From: Burkholderiales bacterium
GTDB taxonomy: Bacteria; Pseudomonadota; Gammaproteobacteria; Burkholderiales; Burkholderiaceae_C
Length of the DNA stretch: 41,395 nt
Assembly (NCBI GenBank): GCA_947462065.1
Contig: CANHNO010000004.1
Span: forward strand, 1 to 41,395
Direction of reading: 5' to 3'
The translations under genes were made by a program, and so were the position numbers. The notes beneath the pieces were generated by a model that had not been told where the DNA came from, did not search any database, and saw only the letters and a list, made by a program, of their open reading frames with translations. How positions within the stretch are numbered: position 1 is the first letter of the stretch; every line of letters starts with the position of its first letter. Positions 24,426 to 33,008 of the stretch are shown here, piece by piece.

Positions 24426-26687
24426 ATGCTGCGATTTCGCTTTCCGATCGTGATCATTGACGAGGACTACCGCTCGGAAAACACTTCTGGTCTGGGCATC
24501 CGTGCGCTTGCGCAGGCCATCGAGAAGGAAGGCTTTGAGGTGCTGGGCGCCACGAGCTATGGCGACCTGAGCCAGTTCGCGCAGCAGCAAAGCCGCGCCA
24601 GCGCCTTCATCCTGTCGATCGACGATGAAGAGTTCACGCCTGGTCCCGAGCTCGACCCAGCGGTGCTGAACCTTCGCAAGTTCATCGAGGAGATCCGCTT
24701 CAAGAACGCCGACATCCCGATCTACATCTATGGCGAGACGCGCACCTCGCAACACATCCCGAATGACATCCTGCGCGAGCTGCACGGCTTCATCCACATG
24801 TTCGAGGACACTCCGGAGTTCGTGGCTCGCCACATCATCCGTGAGGCCAAGAGCTACCTGGGTGGCTTGCCGCCGCCGTTCTTCAAGGCGCTGATGGACT
24901 ATGCGCAGGACGGCTCGTACTCCTGGCACTGCCCCGGCCACAGCGGCGGCGTGGCGTTCCTGAAGAGCCCGGTCGGCCAGATGTTTCACCAGTTCTTCGG
25001 CGAGAACATGCTCCGAGCCGATGTGTGCAATGCAGTCGAGGAACTGGGTCAACTGCTCGACCACAACGGCGCCATCGGTGCGTCGGAACGCAATGCAGCG
25101 CGCATCTTCAATGCCGACCACTGCTTCTTCGTCACCAATGGCACCAGCACCAGCAACAAGATGGTCTGGCACCACACGGTGGCGCCGGGCGATGTGGTGG
25201 TGGTCGACCGCAATTGCCACAAATCTATCCTGCACGCCATCATCATGACCGGCGCGGTGCCAGTGTTTCTGCGGCCCACGCGCAATCACTACGGGATCAT
25301 CGGGCCGATTCCCGAGTCCGAGTTCTCGCCCGACGCAATCCGCGAGAAGATCGCCGCGAATCCGCTGCTCAAGGGTGTCAACGCGAAGACGGTGAAGCCG
25401 CGCATCCTCACGCTGACGCAGAGCACATACGACGGCGTGCTCTACAACACCGAGACCATCAAGCACGAGCTCGATGGCTACATCGACACGCTGCATTTCG
25501 ACGAAGCCTGGCTACCGCATGCGGCCTTCCACCGTTTCTATGGCAGCTACCACGCGATGGGCAAGAAGCGCGCGCGGCCGAAGGATCAGATCGTCTTCGC
25601 GACGCAGTCCACGCACAAGCTGCTGGCCGGCATCAGCCAGGCCAGCCAGGTTCTGGTGCAGGACGCGGTCGATCGCAAGCTTGACCGCCACCTGTTCAAT
25701 GAGGCGTATTTGATGCACACCAGCACCAGCCCTCAGTACGCGATCATCGCCAGCTGCGATGTGGCAGCAGCCATGATGGAGGCGCCAGGAGGGCCTGCCC
25801 TGGTCGAGGAAAGCATCAGCGAAGCGCTCGATTTCCGCCGTGCGATGCGCAAGGTCGACAAGGAGTTCGGCAAGGATTGGTGGTTCAAGGTCTGGGGCCC
25901 GGATAAGCTGTGTGCCGAGGGCATCGGCAAGAGCGACGACTGGGTGCTGAAGGCGGGCGACAAGTGGCACGGCTTTGGCGACCTCGCCGAGGGCTTCAAT
26001 CTGCTCGATCCGATCAAGAGCACCGTGATCACGCCGGGGCTCGACATGTCGGGCAAGTTCGCCAAGACAGGCATCCCTGCCTCCATCGTCACCAAGTACT
26101 TGGCCGAGCACGGCATCGTGGTCGAGAAGACCGGGCTGTACTCCTTCTTCATCATGTTCACCATCGGCATCACCAAGGGCCGCTGGAACACGATGGTGAC
26201 CGCGCTGCAGCAGTTCAAGGACGACTACGACCGCAACCTGCCGATGTGGAAGATGCTCCCGGAGTTCGTTGCCAAGTACCCGCGCTACGAGCGGATGGGG
26301 CTGCGCGACCTGTGCCAGAGCATCCACGCGATGTACGCCAAGGGCGACATCGCGCGCCTGACCACCGAGATGTACCTGTCCGACCTGCAGCCGGCGATGA
26401 AGCCGAGTGACGCCTACGCCTGCATCGCGCACCGCAAGACCGAACGGGTCGAGATCGAAGCGCTGGAAGGCCGCATCACCACGACGCTGCTGACGCCATA
26501 CCCGCCGGGCATCCCGCTGCTGATCCCGGGCGAGGTGTTCAACAAGAAAATCGTCGATTACCTGCGCTTCACCCGCGACTTCAACGCGGCCTTCCCGGGC
26601 TTTGACACCGATGTGCACGGACTGGTCGAGGAAGAGATCGAAGGTGGGGGCAAGCGCTACGGGATCGACTGCGTTCGGGAAGACTGA
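24426..26687 (+). CDS. Orn/Lys/Arg decarboxylase, probably arginine decarboxylase (AdiA-like)
   Basis: A 753-aa fold-type I PLP decarboxylase, the size of inducible biodegradative arginine decarboxylase AdiA (about 755 aa) rather than lysine or ornithine enzymes (about 710-730). An N-terminal wing domain (about 1-130) precedes the PLP domain: SWHCPGHSGGVAFLKSPVG, VVVDRNCHKSI, the DEAW cofactor motif (LHFDEAWLPHAAF), and STHKLLAGISQASQ with Lys398 as the PLP lysine. A C-terminal domain (PYPPGIPLLIPGEVF) follows. ATG at 24426 is chosen by homology. Arginine as substrate is inferred from length and similarity. No antiporter gene lies beside it, so an acid-resistance pair is not seen here. Confidence 0.88.
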   Translation: MLRFRFPIVIIDEDYRSENTSGLGIRALAQAIEKEGFEVLGATSYGDLSQFAQQQSRASAFILSIDDEEFTPGPELDPAVLNLRKFIEEIRFKNADIPIYIYGETRTSQHIPNDILRELHGFIHMFEDTPEFVARHIIREAKSYLGGLPPPFFKALMDYAQDGSYSWHCPGHSGGVAFLKSPVGQMFHQFFGENMLRADVCNAVEELGQLLDHNGAIGASERNAARIFNADHCFFVTNGTSTSNKMVWHHTVAPGDVVVVDRNCHKSILHAIIMTGAVPVFLRPTRNHYGIIGPIPESEFSPDAIREKIAANPLLKGVNAKTVKPRILTLTQSTYDGVLYNTETIKHELDGYIDTLHFDEAWLPHAAFHRFYGSYHAMGKKRARPKDQIVFATQSTHKLLAGISQASQVLVQDAVDRKLDRHLFNEAYLMHTSTSPQYAIIASCDVAAAMMEAPGGPALVEESISEALDFRRAMRKVDKEFGKDWWFKVWGPDKLCAEGIGKSDDWVLKAGDKWHGFGDLAEGFNLLDPIKSTVITPGLDMSGKFAKTGIPASIVTKYLAEHGIVVEKTGLYSFFIMFTIGITKGRWNTMVTALQQFKDDYDRNLPMWKMLPEFVAKYPRYERMGLRDLCQSIHAMYAKGDIARLTTEMYLSDLQPAMKPSDAYACIAHRKTERVEIEALEGRITTTLLTPYPPGIPLLIPGEVFNKKIVDYLRFTRDFNAAFPGFDTDVHGLVEEEIEGGGKRYGIDCVRED

Positions 26688-26732
26688 CACCAGCCGGACC
26701 GAGTCCGCAGACGTTCCGATAGGAGGGTGTAC

Positions 26733-27155
26733 ATGTTCACCTACGTCTGTCTCGGTACCAACGACCTGCCACGTGCGGTCGCGTTCTACGACCCAGTGAT
26801 GGCGGCCCTTGGCCAGCAGCGTTGCGACACCAGCAGCGAACCCGACTGGGACGGTTGGGTCGGCTGGGGCACCTACATCGACGAAGGGCGCATCGAGGTG
26901 GCACTGTGGTTGTGCGAGCCGTTCAACGGCCAGCCTGCTGGCGTCGGGAATGGAACGATGGTCGCGTTCGCTGCCAGGTCATGGGAACAGGTGCAGGCGT
27001 TCCACCAAGAGGCCTTGGCCCACGGCGGAACCTCCGAAGGTGAACCAGGCTTGCGCGTTCACTACGGCCCCGACTTCTATGCAGCCTATGTGCGCGATCC
27101 GGATGGCCACAAGCTGGCCGCGGTGTGTCGCGGCGCCCGATCGCCGGTGGTCTGA
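26733..27155 (+). CDS. VOC (glyoxalase/bleomycin-resistance) superfamily protein
   Basis: A 140-aa single-domain VOC protein with two beta-alpha-beta-beta-beta units: FTYVCLGTNDLPRAVAFYDP at the start and FYAAYVRDPDGHKLAAVC at the end, where the DPDGH motif is a VOC hallmark. ATG at 26733 has a perfect AGGAGG six bases upstream (26721-26726), the strongest ribosome site in the window, predicting high expression. The substrate is unknown. Its end faces the repeat element and the convergent dxs gene. Confidence 0.88.
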   Translation: MFTYVCLGTNDLPRAVAFYDPVMAALGQQRCDTSSEPDWDGWVGWGTYIDEGRIEVALWLCEPFNGQPAGVGNGTMVAFAARSWEQVQAFHQEALAHGGTSEGEPGLRVHYGPDFYAAYVRDPDGHKLAAVCRGARSPVV

Positions 27156-27215
27156 CCGAGTCCCAAATCCTTGAAGTCAGCGCGTGAGCGCTGTGGCGGG
27201 CCACTGTGTTGCGTT

Positions 27216-27470
27216 CATGTCCTCCGGGCCGGTTCACCCGCCATTCGCTTCGGCTGAATTTCCGCCGGCCCTCCCCCTTTACTTCACTCCACACAGCGAC
27301 CCACCACAGCGCTCCAACAATCACCGAAGTGTTCGGGGTTTGAAGGCCCAGCATGCGACAGCGGTGCTGGCCGCCGAGGGCGTGGGGTGACCGGCGTAGC
27401 GAAGTAAAGGGGGAGGGCCGGATGGGTCTTGCCGGAAACGCTCGGATCGTGATCCGGCCCGGAGGACATG
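27216..27470. repeat. Symmetrical inverted repeat element (two inverted copies of one unit)
   Basis: Two arms face each other around a centre near 27343. The outer arms 27216-27232 and 27454-27470 are perfect 17-bp inverted matches (CATGTCCTCCGGGCCGG and its complement). The inner arms 27265-27285 and 27401-27421 are perfect 21-bp inverted matches with a polypyrimidine/polypurine core (CCCTCCCCCTTT). The spacing between outer and inner arm is exactly 32 bp on both sides, but those 32 bp are not conserved. About 115 bp lie between the inner arms. Both copies read as short open frames starting MSSGP and containing PALPLYF, which is probably a by-product. It fills most of the 393-bp gap between two convergent genes and may serve as a transcription barrier. 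It looks like an interspersed repeat. Confidence 0.85.
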
Positions 27471-27499
27471 AGCGAAGCCGGTCACCCCGCGCCCTCGGC
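27373..27499. repeat. Second inverted repeat, offset from the first
   Basis: A 23-bp segment at 27373-27395 (GCCGAGGGCGTGGGGTGACC followed by GGC) recurs inverted at 27477-27499 with one mismatch. It crosses the right half of the 27216-27470 element, so the region holds at least two nested repeats. Together they could form alternative hairpins in RNA. Confidence 0.75.
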
Positions 27500-27548
27500 A
27501 GCCTCTCAAAGCCGAGACTGCGTAAGACGCGACGGTGAGATCAGCCGA

Positions 27549-29453
27549 TCACTGGTGCACAGCCGGCCGCACCAGTGCCGGGCGGCCGCCGAAGCGTTTC
27601 AGGATCGATTGCTCAATGCCGGCTGAATCGAGCCCGCAGCGTGACATCAGCACCGCTGGGTCGCCGTGCTCGATGAACTCGTCGGGGAGGCCCAGCACCA
27701 GCACCGGCATCGCGATGCCGGCCTGTTGCAGCGCTTCGAGCACGGCCGAGCCTGCGCCGCCCATCGTGCAGCCGTCTTCAACCGTGACCAACGCATCGTG
27801 CGTGCGCGCCAGCTCGGCGACCAGTGTCACGTCGAGCGGCTTGGCAAATCGCATGTTCGCCACCGTGGCGTCGAGGCGCTCGGCGGCGTCCAGCGCAGCG
27901 TGGAGCAGGGTGCCGAAGGCCAGGATGGCGATACGTTTGCCGTGTGTCCCAGCGATCTGTCCGGATTCGCGGCGCACTTCGCCCTTTCCGAGCGGGATTG
28001 CGGTCATCGCGGTTTGCACCTCGACGCCCACGCCCTTGCCGCGCGGGTAGCGCACAGCGGTCGGGTGATCTTGCAGGAAGGCGGTGTACAGCAACTGCCG
28101 GCACTCGTTCTCGTCGGCCGGTGTCATCACGCTCATGTTCGGGATACAGCGCAGGTAGGCGATGTCGTAGTTGCCTGCGTGCGTTGCGCCATCGGCACCC
28201 ACCAAGCCTGCGCGGTCGAGCGCGAACACCACCGGCAGGTTCTGGATCGCCACGTCGTGGATCAGCTGGTCGTAGCCCCGCTGCAGAAAGGTCGAATAGA
28301 TTGCGACCACCGGCTTCAATCCCTCGCAGGCGATACCGGCTGCGAAGGTCACCGCATGTTGCTCGGCGATGCCGACATCGTGGTATCGATTCGGGAAGCG
28401 GCGCTCGAACTCGACCATGCCTGAGCCTTCGCGCATCGCCGGCGTGATGCCCACCAACCGCTCGTCCTGTACGGCCATGTCGCATAGCCAGCTGCCGAAC
28501 ACCTGGGTGAAGGTTGGCTTGCCCGGTGCCGCGGCCTTGATGCCCACGGCCGGGTCGAACTTGCCTGGCCCGTGGTAGTTGATGGGGTCGTTCTCGGCCA
28601 GCTTGTAGCCCTGGCCCTTCTTGGTGACCACGTGCAGAAACTGCGGCCCCTTCAGGTTACGCAGGTTCTCGAGCGTCGGGATCAGCGCGTCGAGGTCATG
28701 ACCGTCGATCGGGCCGACGTAGTTGAAGCCGAACTCTTCGAAGATCGTGCCTGGCACGACCATGCCTTTGGCATGCGACTCGAAGCGCCGCGCCAGTTCC
28801 AGCAGCGGCGGTGCGTTCTTCAGCACCGACTTCGCGGTGTCGCGAGCATTGGCATAGAAGCGCCCGCTCATCAGCCGCGCCAGGTAGCGGTTGAGTGCGC
28901 CGACCGGCGGTGAGATCGACATGTCGTTGTCGTTCAGGATCACCAGCACGTCGGCACCGGCGACGCCGGCGTTGTTCAGCGCCTCGAAGGCCATGCCAGC
29001 ACTCATCGCGCCGTCGCCGATCACGGCGATCGACTTGCGGTGTTCACCCTTCAGCGCTGCACCGACGGCCATGCCGAGCGCTGCCGAGATCGAGGTGCTG
29101 CTGTGCGCGGTGCCGAAGGTGTCGTATTCGCTTTCATCACGGCGCGGAAAGCCGCTAATGCCGCCGAGCTGTCGCAGTGTGCCCATGCGGTCGCGGCGAC
29201 CGGTCAGGATCTTGTGTGGATAGGTCTGGTGACCGACGTCCCAGACAATGCGGTCGCTCGGCGTCTTGAACACATGGTGCAGCGCGATCGTCAGTTCCAC
29301 CGTGCCAAGGTTCGACGACAGGTGGCCGCCGGTCTGCGAGACGCTGTGCAGCAGGTAGTCCCGCAACTCGTCGGCCAGTGTGTACAGTTCGCTGCGCGAG
29401 AGCCGCCGCACATCGGCGGGTGATTCGATCGATTGGAGTAATGCTTTTTTCAT
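27549..29453 (-). CDS. dxs: 1-deoxy-D-xylulose-5-phosphate synthase Dxs
   Basis: A 634-aa thiamine-diphosphate enzyme. It condenses pyruvate and glyceraldehyde-3-phosphate to DXP, the entry step of the MEP isoprenoid pathway and of thiamine and pyridoxal synthesis. Visible motifs are [37 protein letters not shown], the ThDP motif [18 protein letters not shown] with [23 protein letters not shown], and [20 protein letters not shown] at 29453 is the conserved family start ([19 protein letters not shown]). It is the last gene of xseB-ispA-dxs, with 2 bp after the ispA stop. Confidence 0.96.
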   Translation of the reverse strand: MKKALLQSIESPADVRRLSRSELYTLADELRDYLLHSVSQTGGHLSSNLGTVELTIALHHVFKTPSDRIVWDVGHQTYPHKILTGRRDRMGTLRQLGGISGFPRRDESEYDTFGTAHSSTSISAALGMAVGAALKGEHRKSIAVIGDGAMSAGMAFEALNNAGVAGADVLVILNDNDMSISPPVGALNRYLARLMSGRFYANARDTAKSVLKNAPPLLELARRFESHAKGMVVPGTIFEEFGFNYVGPIDGHDLDALIPTLENLRNLKGPQFLHVVTKKGQGYKLAENDPINYHGPGKFDPAVGIKAAAPGKPTFTQVFGSWLCDMAVQDERLVGITPAMREGSGMVEFERRFPNRYHDVGIAEQHAVTFAAGIACEGLKPVVAIYSTFLQRGYDQLIHDVAIQNLPVVFALDRAGLVGADGATHAGNYDIAYLRCIPNMSVMTPADENECRQLLYTAFLQDHPTAVRYPRGKGVGVEVQTAMTAIPLGKGEVRRESGQIAGTHGKRIAILAFGTLLHAALDAAERLDATVANMRFAKPLDVTLVAELARTHDALVTVEDGCTMGGAGSAVLEALQQAGIAMPVLVLGLPDEFIEHGDPAVLMSRCGLDSAGIEQSILKRFGGRPALVRPAVHQ

Positions 29454-29455
29454 CG

Positions 29456-30361
29456 TCAACGGTCCCGTTCCACCACCTTGTCGGCCAACAGGCCCAGCCA
29501 CACCGTGTCGCGCAGCGCCGAGCGTTCCAGCGCCGAGTGCGCCTGATCGCGCAGTTCATGCGCGTGTCGCCGCGCTGCATCCAGCCCCATCAGGCTGACG
29601 TAGGTCGGCTTGTTCGCATCGACGTCCTTGCCAGCCGTCTTGCCGAGCTTGTCTGACGCCTGGGTCACGTCGAGCACGTCATCGATGACCTGAAAGGCCA
29701 GCCCGATCGAATCGCCGTAGACCTCAAGCGCAGACCATGCCGTTGCGTCGCTGTCGCCGCAAGCCGCGCCCATCATCACGCTGGCCCGCAGCAGCGCACC
29801 GGTCTTGCGGTGGTGCATGTCGCGCAGGCTTTGCTCATCGAGCGGCCGACCGACACTCGCCAGATCGATAGCCTGGCCACCCGCCATCCCGGCGTGTCCG
29901 GCCGCGCGAGCAAGCAAGCCACACAACTTCGCCTGCAGGGCCGCAGGAACAGTCGCCTCAGGATTCGACTGTGCGTCAGGGGTCAGCACTTCGAAGGCCA
30001 ACGCCTGCATCGCATCGCCAGCCAGCATGGCTGGCGCTTCGCCAAACTTCACATGGACGGTCGGTTTGCCACGTCGCAGCACGTCGTTGTCCATGCAGGG
30101 CATGTCGTCGTGCACCAGCGAATAAGCGTGGATCAACTCCACGGCACAGGCCGCACGCAGCGAAGCGATGCGCAGGCCACCCACCGCATGCGCTGCGGCC
30201 AAGGTCAACAGCGGCCGGAGGCGCTTGCCTCCATCAAGTACTGCGTAGCGCATGGCGGTACCTAGATGGGCCGGTGCGTCGGCGGGCACCCACTGGCCCA
30301 GGCAGTCTTCCACCGCCGCCAACTGGGCACCTGCCCATGCATTGAAATCAGCAGCTGTCAT
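29456..30361 (-). CDS. ispA: Polyprenyl (farnesyl) diphosphate synthase IspA
   Basis: A 301-aa trans-prenyltransferase making farnesyl diphosphate from IPP and DMAPP. The first aspartate-rich motif is DDMPCMDND (in [20 protein letters not shown]). The second is DDVLD (in [20 protein letters not shown]), with [16 protein letters not shown] beyond it. GGKRLRPLL near residue 45 is the IPP-binding region. Full length. It overlaps the xseB stop by 4 bp and is followed by dxs after 2 bp, a single translational unit. Confidence 0.95.
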   Translation of the reverse strand: MTAADFNAWAGAQLAAVEDCLGQWVPADAPAHLGTAMRYAVLDGGKRLRPLLTLAAAHAVGGLRIASLRAACAVELIHAYSLVHDDMPCMDNDVLRRGKPTVHVKFGEAPAMLAGDAMQALAFEVLTPDAQSNPEATVPAALQAKLCGLLARAAGHAGMAGGQAIDLASVGRPLDEQSLRDMHHRKTGALLRASVMMGAACGDSDATAWSALEVYGDSIGLAFQVIDDVLDVTQASDKLGKTAGKDVDANKPTYVSLMGLDAARRHAHELRDQAHSALERSALRDTVWLGLLADKVVERDR

Positions 30362-30648
30362 GTCGGGTTCCAGGGCTTGAGCTGGCCGTCTTCCAGCACC
30401 TTGACCTGCTGTTCGACCGCATCGAGGCGAGTGCGGCAGAAGTTCAGCAACTCGGCACCGCGCCGGTAAGTGCCGAGCAAGCGGTCCAGCGGCAATTGTC
30501 CGGCTTCCATGGCGCCGACCAGTCGCTCAAGTTCTGAGAGCGCTGCCTCATAGGTTTCCGGCAGCGGTTCAGTCAGAGGCATGGGCGACGTTGCTGAAGC
30601 GGGAGCGGCGGGCGCGGATGCCGCGTGGGCGGATGGGGTCTTGGCCAT
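30358..30648 (-). CDS. xseB: Exodeoxyribonuclease VII small subunit XseB
   Basis: A 96-aa small subunit that binds XseA to give the single-strand exonuclease. The N-terminal ~25 residues are an Ala/Pro/Ser-rich extension. The conserved core is [20 protein letters not shown], then [20 protein letters not shown] and [14 protein letters not shown]. First gene of the xseB-ispA-dxs group, overlapping ispA by 4 bp. XseA is not in the window. Confidence 0.95.
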   Translation of the reverse strand: MAKTPSAHAASAPAAPASATSPMPLTEPLPETYEAALSELERLVGAMEAGQLPLDRLLGTYRRGAELLNFCRTRLDAVEQQVKVLEDGQLKPWNPT

Positions 30649-30669
30649 GAACGATTGGAGTACCAGTTC

Positions 30670-30699
30670 ATTGTAGTCAGCGGTCTTTTGCCGTGTCGG
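30670..30699 (-). promoter_or_regulatory. Candidate promoter of xseB-ispA-dxs
   Basis: On the minus strand: CCGACA (30699-30694), 18 bases, TACAAT (30675-30670), 21 bp before the xseB start. On the plus strand a possible -10 TAAAAT (30705-30710) for the divergent Rieske gene has only a weak -35. The 158-bp gap thus seems to hold back-to-back promoters. Confidence 0.45.
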
Positions 30700-30735
30700 C
30701 GCCTTAAAATGAGCACCTACCAGCGTTCCTAACGA

Positions 30736-30755
30736 GGCGCCGAGGCTGCGGCGCC
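30736..30755 (+). other. GC-rich hairpin in the leader of the Rieske gene
   Basis: GGCGCCG (30736-30742) and CGGCGCC (30749-30755) form a perfect 7-bp stem with a 6-base loop, 50 bp before the Rieske start and downstream of the possible -10. No T-run follows, so it is not a classical terminator; it may affect leader folding. Confidence 0.5.
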
Positions 30756-30806
30756 GTCATCGTTTGCGCCGGATTGCCCACTGTTTACCAGGAGAGACTC
30801 CCGGCC

Positions 30807-32051
30807 ATGTCCGATCTGTTCGTCGAGCGCGGCACTGCGGTGTCTGACGCGAGACACCCTGTGCGACCCCGCGCCGCAAACAACGAGCTGCCCCTGGCTG
30901 CATCCGCCTATTTCGACGAAGCGCTCTTCCAGCGCGAGGCGGACACGCTTTTCTGCCATGGGCCGCGCTACCTGGGACACGAACTGTCGGTCCCTCAACC
31001 GGGCGACTACTACACCTTGCCTCAGGAAGGCGATGGCCGTGTGCTGGTGCGCACGCCGAACAGCGTCGAGTTGATCTCCAACGTGTGTCGTCACCGCCAA
31101 GCGCTGATCCTCCATGGTCGGGGCAATACCCGCAGCAACATCGTCTGCCCGCTGCACCGCTGGACCTACGACCTCACAGGCCAGCTGATTGGCGCTCCGC
31201 ATTTCGCTGAGTCGCCGTGCTTGCACCTGAACAACTACAAGACACGCAGCTGGAATGGCCTCGTGTTTGAGGACAACGGCCGCGACATTGCCGCTGACCT
31301 GGCCGCGCTCGGGCCTCGGGCCGACCTCGATTTCACCGGCCATGTGCTCGACCGCGTGCACGTGCACGAATGCGACTACAACTGGAAGACCTTCATCGAG
31401 GTCTACCTTGAGGACTATCACGTGGGTCCGTTCCACCCCGGTCTCGGCAACTTCGTGACCACCGACGATCTGCGCTGGGAGATGGGCTCGAACTACTCGG
31501 TGCAGACCGTGGGTGTTGCCACCGCGGCGGGCGAGGCGCTCGGCAAGCCAGGTTCCAGCGTCTACAGCCGCTGGCACGACGAGGTACTGCGCTACCAGCA
31601 GGAGCACCACGATGGCCTCCCGCCCAAGCATGGTGCCATCTGGCTGACGTATTACCCCGGCGTGATGGTCGAGTGGTACCCGAATGTGCTGGTGGTGTCG
31701 ACGCTGTACCCGCGAGGCCCACGCCACACCACCAACGTCGTCGAGTTCTATTACCCGGAAGAGATCGCCGCTTTCGAGCGCGAGTACATGGACACCCAGC
31801 AGGCTGCCTACCTGGAAACCTGTGTCGAGGACGATGAAATCGCCATGCGCATGGACCAGGGCCGTGCGGCCCTGTGGCAGCGCGGTGACCACGAGTCCGG
31901 CCCATACCAGAGTCCGATGGAAGATGGCATGGAGCAGTTCCATGCCTGGTACCGCGGCGCCATGGGCGAGTCGCTGGTGCCGGCCAGCGATGGGTCTTCC
32001 AGTTCGTCGCATCGCGCGCTGAACCCGGCGATCGCTGTGGCCCGATCATGA
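30807..32051 (+). CDS. Rieske-type aromatic-ring-hydroxylating oxygenase, large (alpha) subunit family
   Basis: A 414-aa Rieske non-heme iron oxygenase. The Rieske site is C94-x-H96 (VCRHRQ) and C114-x2-H117 (CPLHRW), correctly spaced for a [2Fe-2S] cluster. The mononuclear iron site is likely in EVYLEDYHVGPFHPG (Asp203, His205, His210); the third ligand is probably an Asp in the C-terminal third. Such enzymes hydroxylate or demethylate substrates with electrons from a reductase; no beta subunit, ferredoxin or reductase gene is adjacent. The substrate is unknown. ATG at 30807 has AGGAGA 10 bp upstream. The next gene overlaps its stop by 4 bp. Confidence 0.92.
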   Translation: MSDLFVERGTAVSDARHPVRPRAANNELPLAASAYFDEALFQREADTLFCHGPRYLGHELSVPQPGDYYTLPQEGDGRVLVRTPNSVELISNVCRHRQALILHGRGNTRSNIVCPLHRWTYDLTGQLIGAPHFAESPCLHLNNYKTRSWNGLVFEDNGRDIAADLAALGPRADLDFTGHVLDRVHVHECDYNWKTFIEVYLEDYHVGPFHPGLGNFVTTDDLRWEMGSNYSVQTVGVATAAGEALGKPGSSVYSRWHDEVLRYQQEHHDGLPPKHGAIWLTYYPGVMVEWYPNVLVVSTLYPRGPRHTTNVVEFYYPEEIAAFEREYMDTQQAAYLETCVEDDEIAMRMDQGRAALWQRGDHESGPYQSPMEDGMEQFHAWYRGAMGESLVPASDGSSSSSHRALNPAIAVARS

Positions 32052-32926
32052 TCGGCGAGCCGAGGTTGCCTCGCGTCGACAGCGCGCTGATCAGCGCGCA
32101 GGCATTGCAGGGCTTGATCGAAAGTGGCTCGTCAACCGTCGTGCTCGATGCCAGCTTCGACCTGACCGACACGTTTGCCGGAGAGCGCGCCTACCTCGGT
32201 GCTCACCTGCCCGGGGCCTTGTATGTGCATCTGGACCGGGACTTGTGCGGTCAGAAGACCGGTCTCAACGGTCGCCATCCACTGCCGGATCGAGCGGCGT
32301 TCGCCGCCACCGTCGGGCGCCTTGGTGTCACACCGAGGATGCAAGTCGTTGTGTACGACCGCCAGGACGCGATGTTTTCGTCGCGGCTGTGGTGGATGTT
32401 TCGCTGGCTTGGTCACGAGGCGGTGGCGGTACTCGATGGAGGGTTTGCGGCATGGCAGTCGGTCGGTGGCGCCGTCCAAGGCGCTGCAGTCAGCGTGAAG
32501 CCGCAATCGGCCTACCCGATTGGTGCCGAGGTATCGCCGCTGGTGCGCACCGTCGATGCAGACATGCTGCAGGCGCAGCTTGGTCGTATCAGCTTGATCG
32601 ATGCACGGGCACCCGAGCGCTTTCGCGGCGAGTTTGAGCCGCTCGACGCGCAGTCTGGGCACATCCCGGGCGCGAGCAACCGTTTCTTCAAGGACAACCT
32701 CGCTGCCGACGGATGCTTCAAGCAGGCCGAAGTGCTGCGCGCTGAACTGCTGACGCTGATCGGTGCGCGTTCCGGTAGCGAGGTCGTGCACCAGTGTGGC
32801 TCGGGTGTCACGGCCTGCCACAACCTGCTGGCGATGTCGGTGGCCGGGATCGACGGCGCGGCGCTTTATCCTGGTTCCTGGAGCGAATGGTCGTCTGATC
32901 CCTCGCGCCCGGTCGCCCGCGGCTGA
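32048..32926 (+). CDS. Thiosulfate/3-mercaptopyruvate sulfurtransferase (rhodanese, two domains)
   Basis: A 292-aa tandem rhodanese of the SseA type. The inactive N-terminal domain (about 15-150) shows VVLDASFDLTDT, AYLGAHLPGALYVHLDRDLC and LWWMFRWLGHEAVAVLDGGF. The catalytic C-terminal domain shows SLIDARAPERFRGEFEP, SGHIPGASNRFFKDNLA and the active-site loop CGSGVTA with Cys250, the loop type of 3-mercaptopyruvate sulfurtransferases. It moves sulfane sulfur to cyanide or thiols. Its ATG overlaps the Rieske stop by 4 bp, implying coupled translation. Whether the two act on one pathway is unknown. Confidence 0.92.
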   Translation: MIGEPRLPRVDSALISAQALQGLIESGSSTVVLDASFDLTDTFAGERAYLGAHLPGALYVHLDRDLCGQKTGLNGRHPLPDRAAFAATVGRLGVTPRMQVVVYDRQDAMFSSRLWWMFRWLGHEAVAVLDGGFAAWQSVGGAVQGAAVSVKPQSAYPIGAEVSPLVRTVDADMLQAQLGRISLIDARAPERFRGEFEPLDAQSGHIPGASNRFFKDNLAADGCFKQAEVLRAELLTLIGARSGSEVVHQCGSGVTACHNLLAMSVAGIDGAALYPGSWSEWSSDPSRPVARG

Positions 32927-33008
32927 GCAACTCTGAAGCGATTCGGCATGCCCTGTGCGGGCCCACCGCGCTGGTCGCAGCGTCACAGTTTTCCCCGACA
33001 ATGATTTG

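Noticed and set aside
27184-27509. Short open frames in the repeat region (both strands, starting MSSGP or MRG)
   Set aside because: They arise from the two inverted copies of the repeat. They have no ribosome site and no domain, so a repeat annotation is better supported.
30766-30800. Resemblance to a cobalamin riboswitch B12 box (CCCACTG and CAGGAGAGAC) before the Rieske gene
   Set aside because: The remaining conserved parts of that riboswitch (about 200 nt) do not fit in the 158-bp gap, and AGGAGA is simply the ribosome site.
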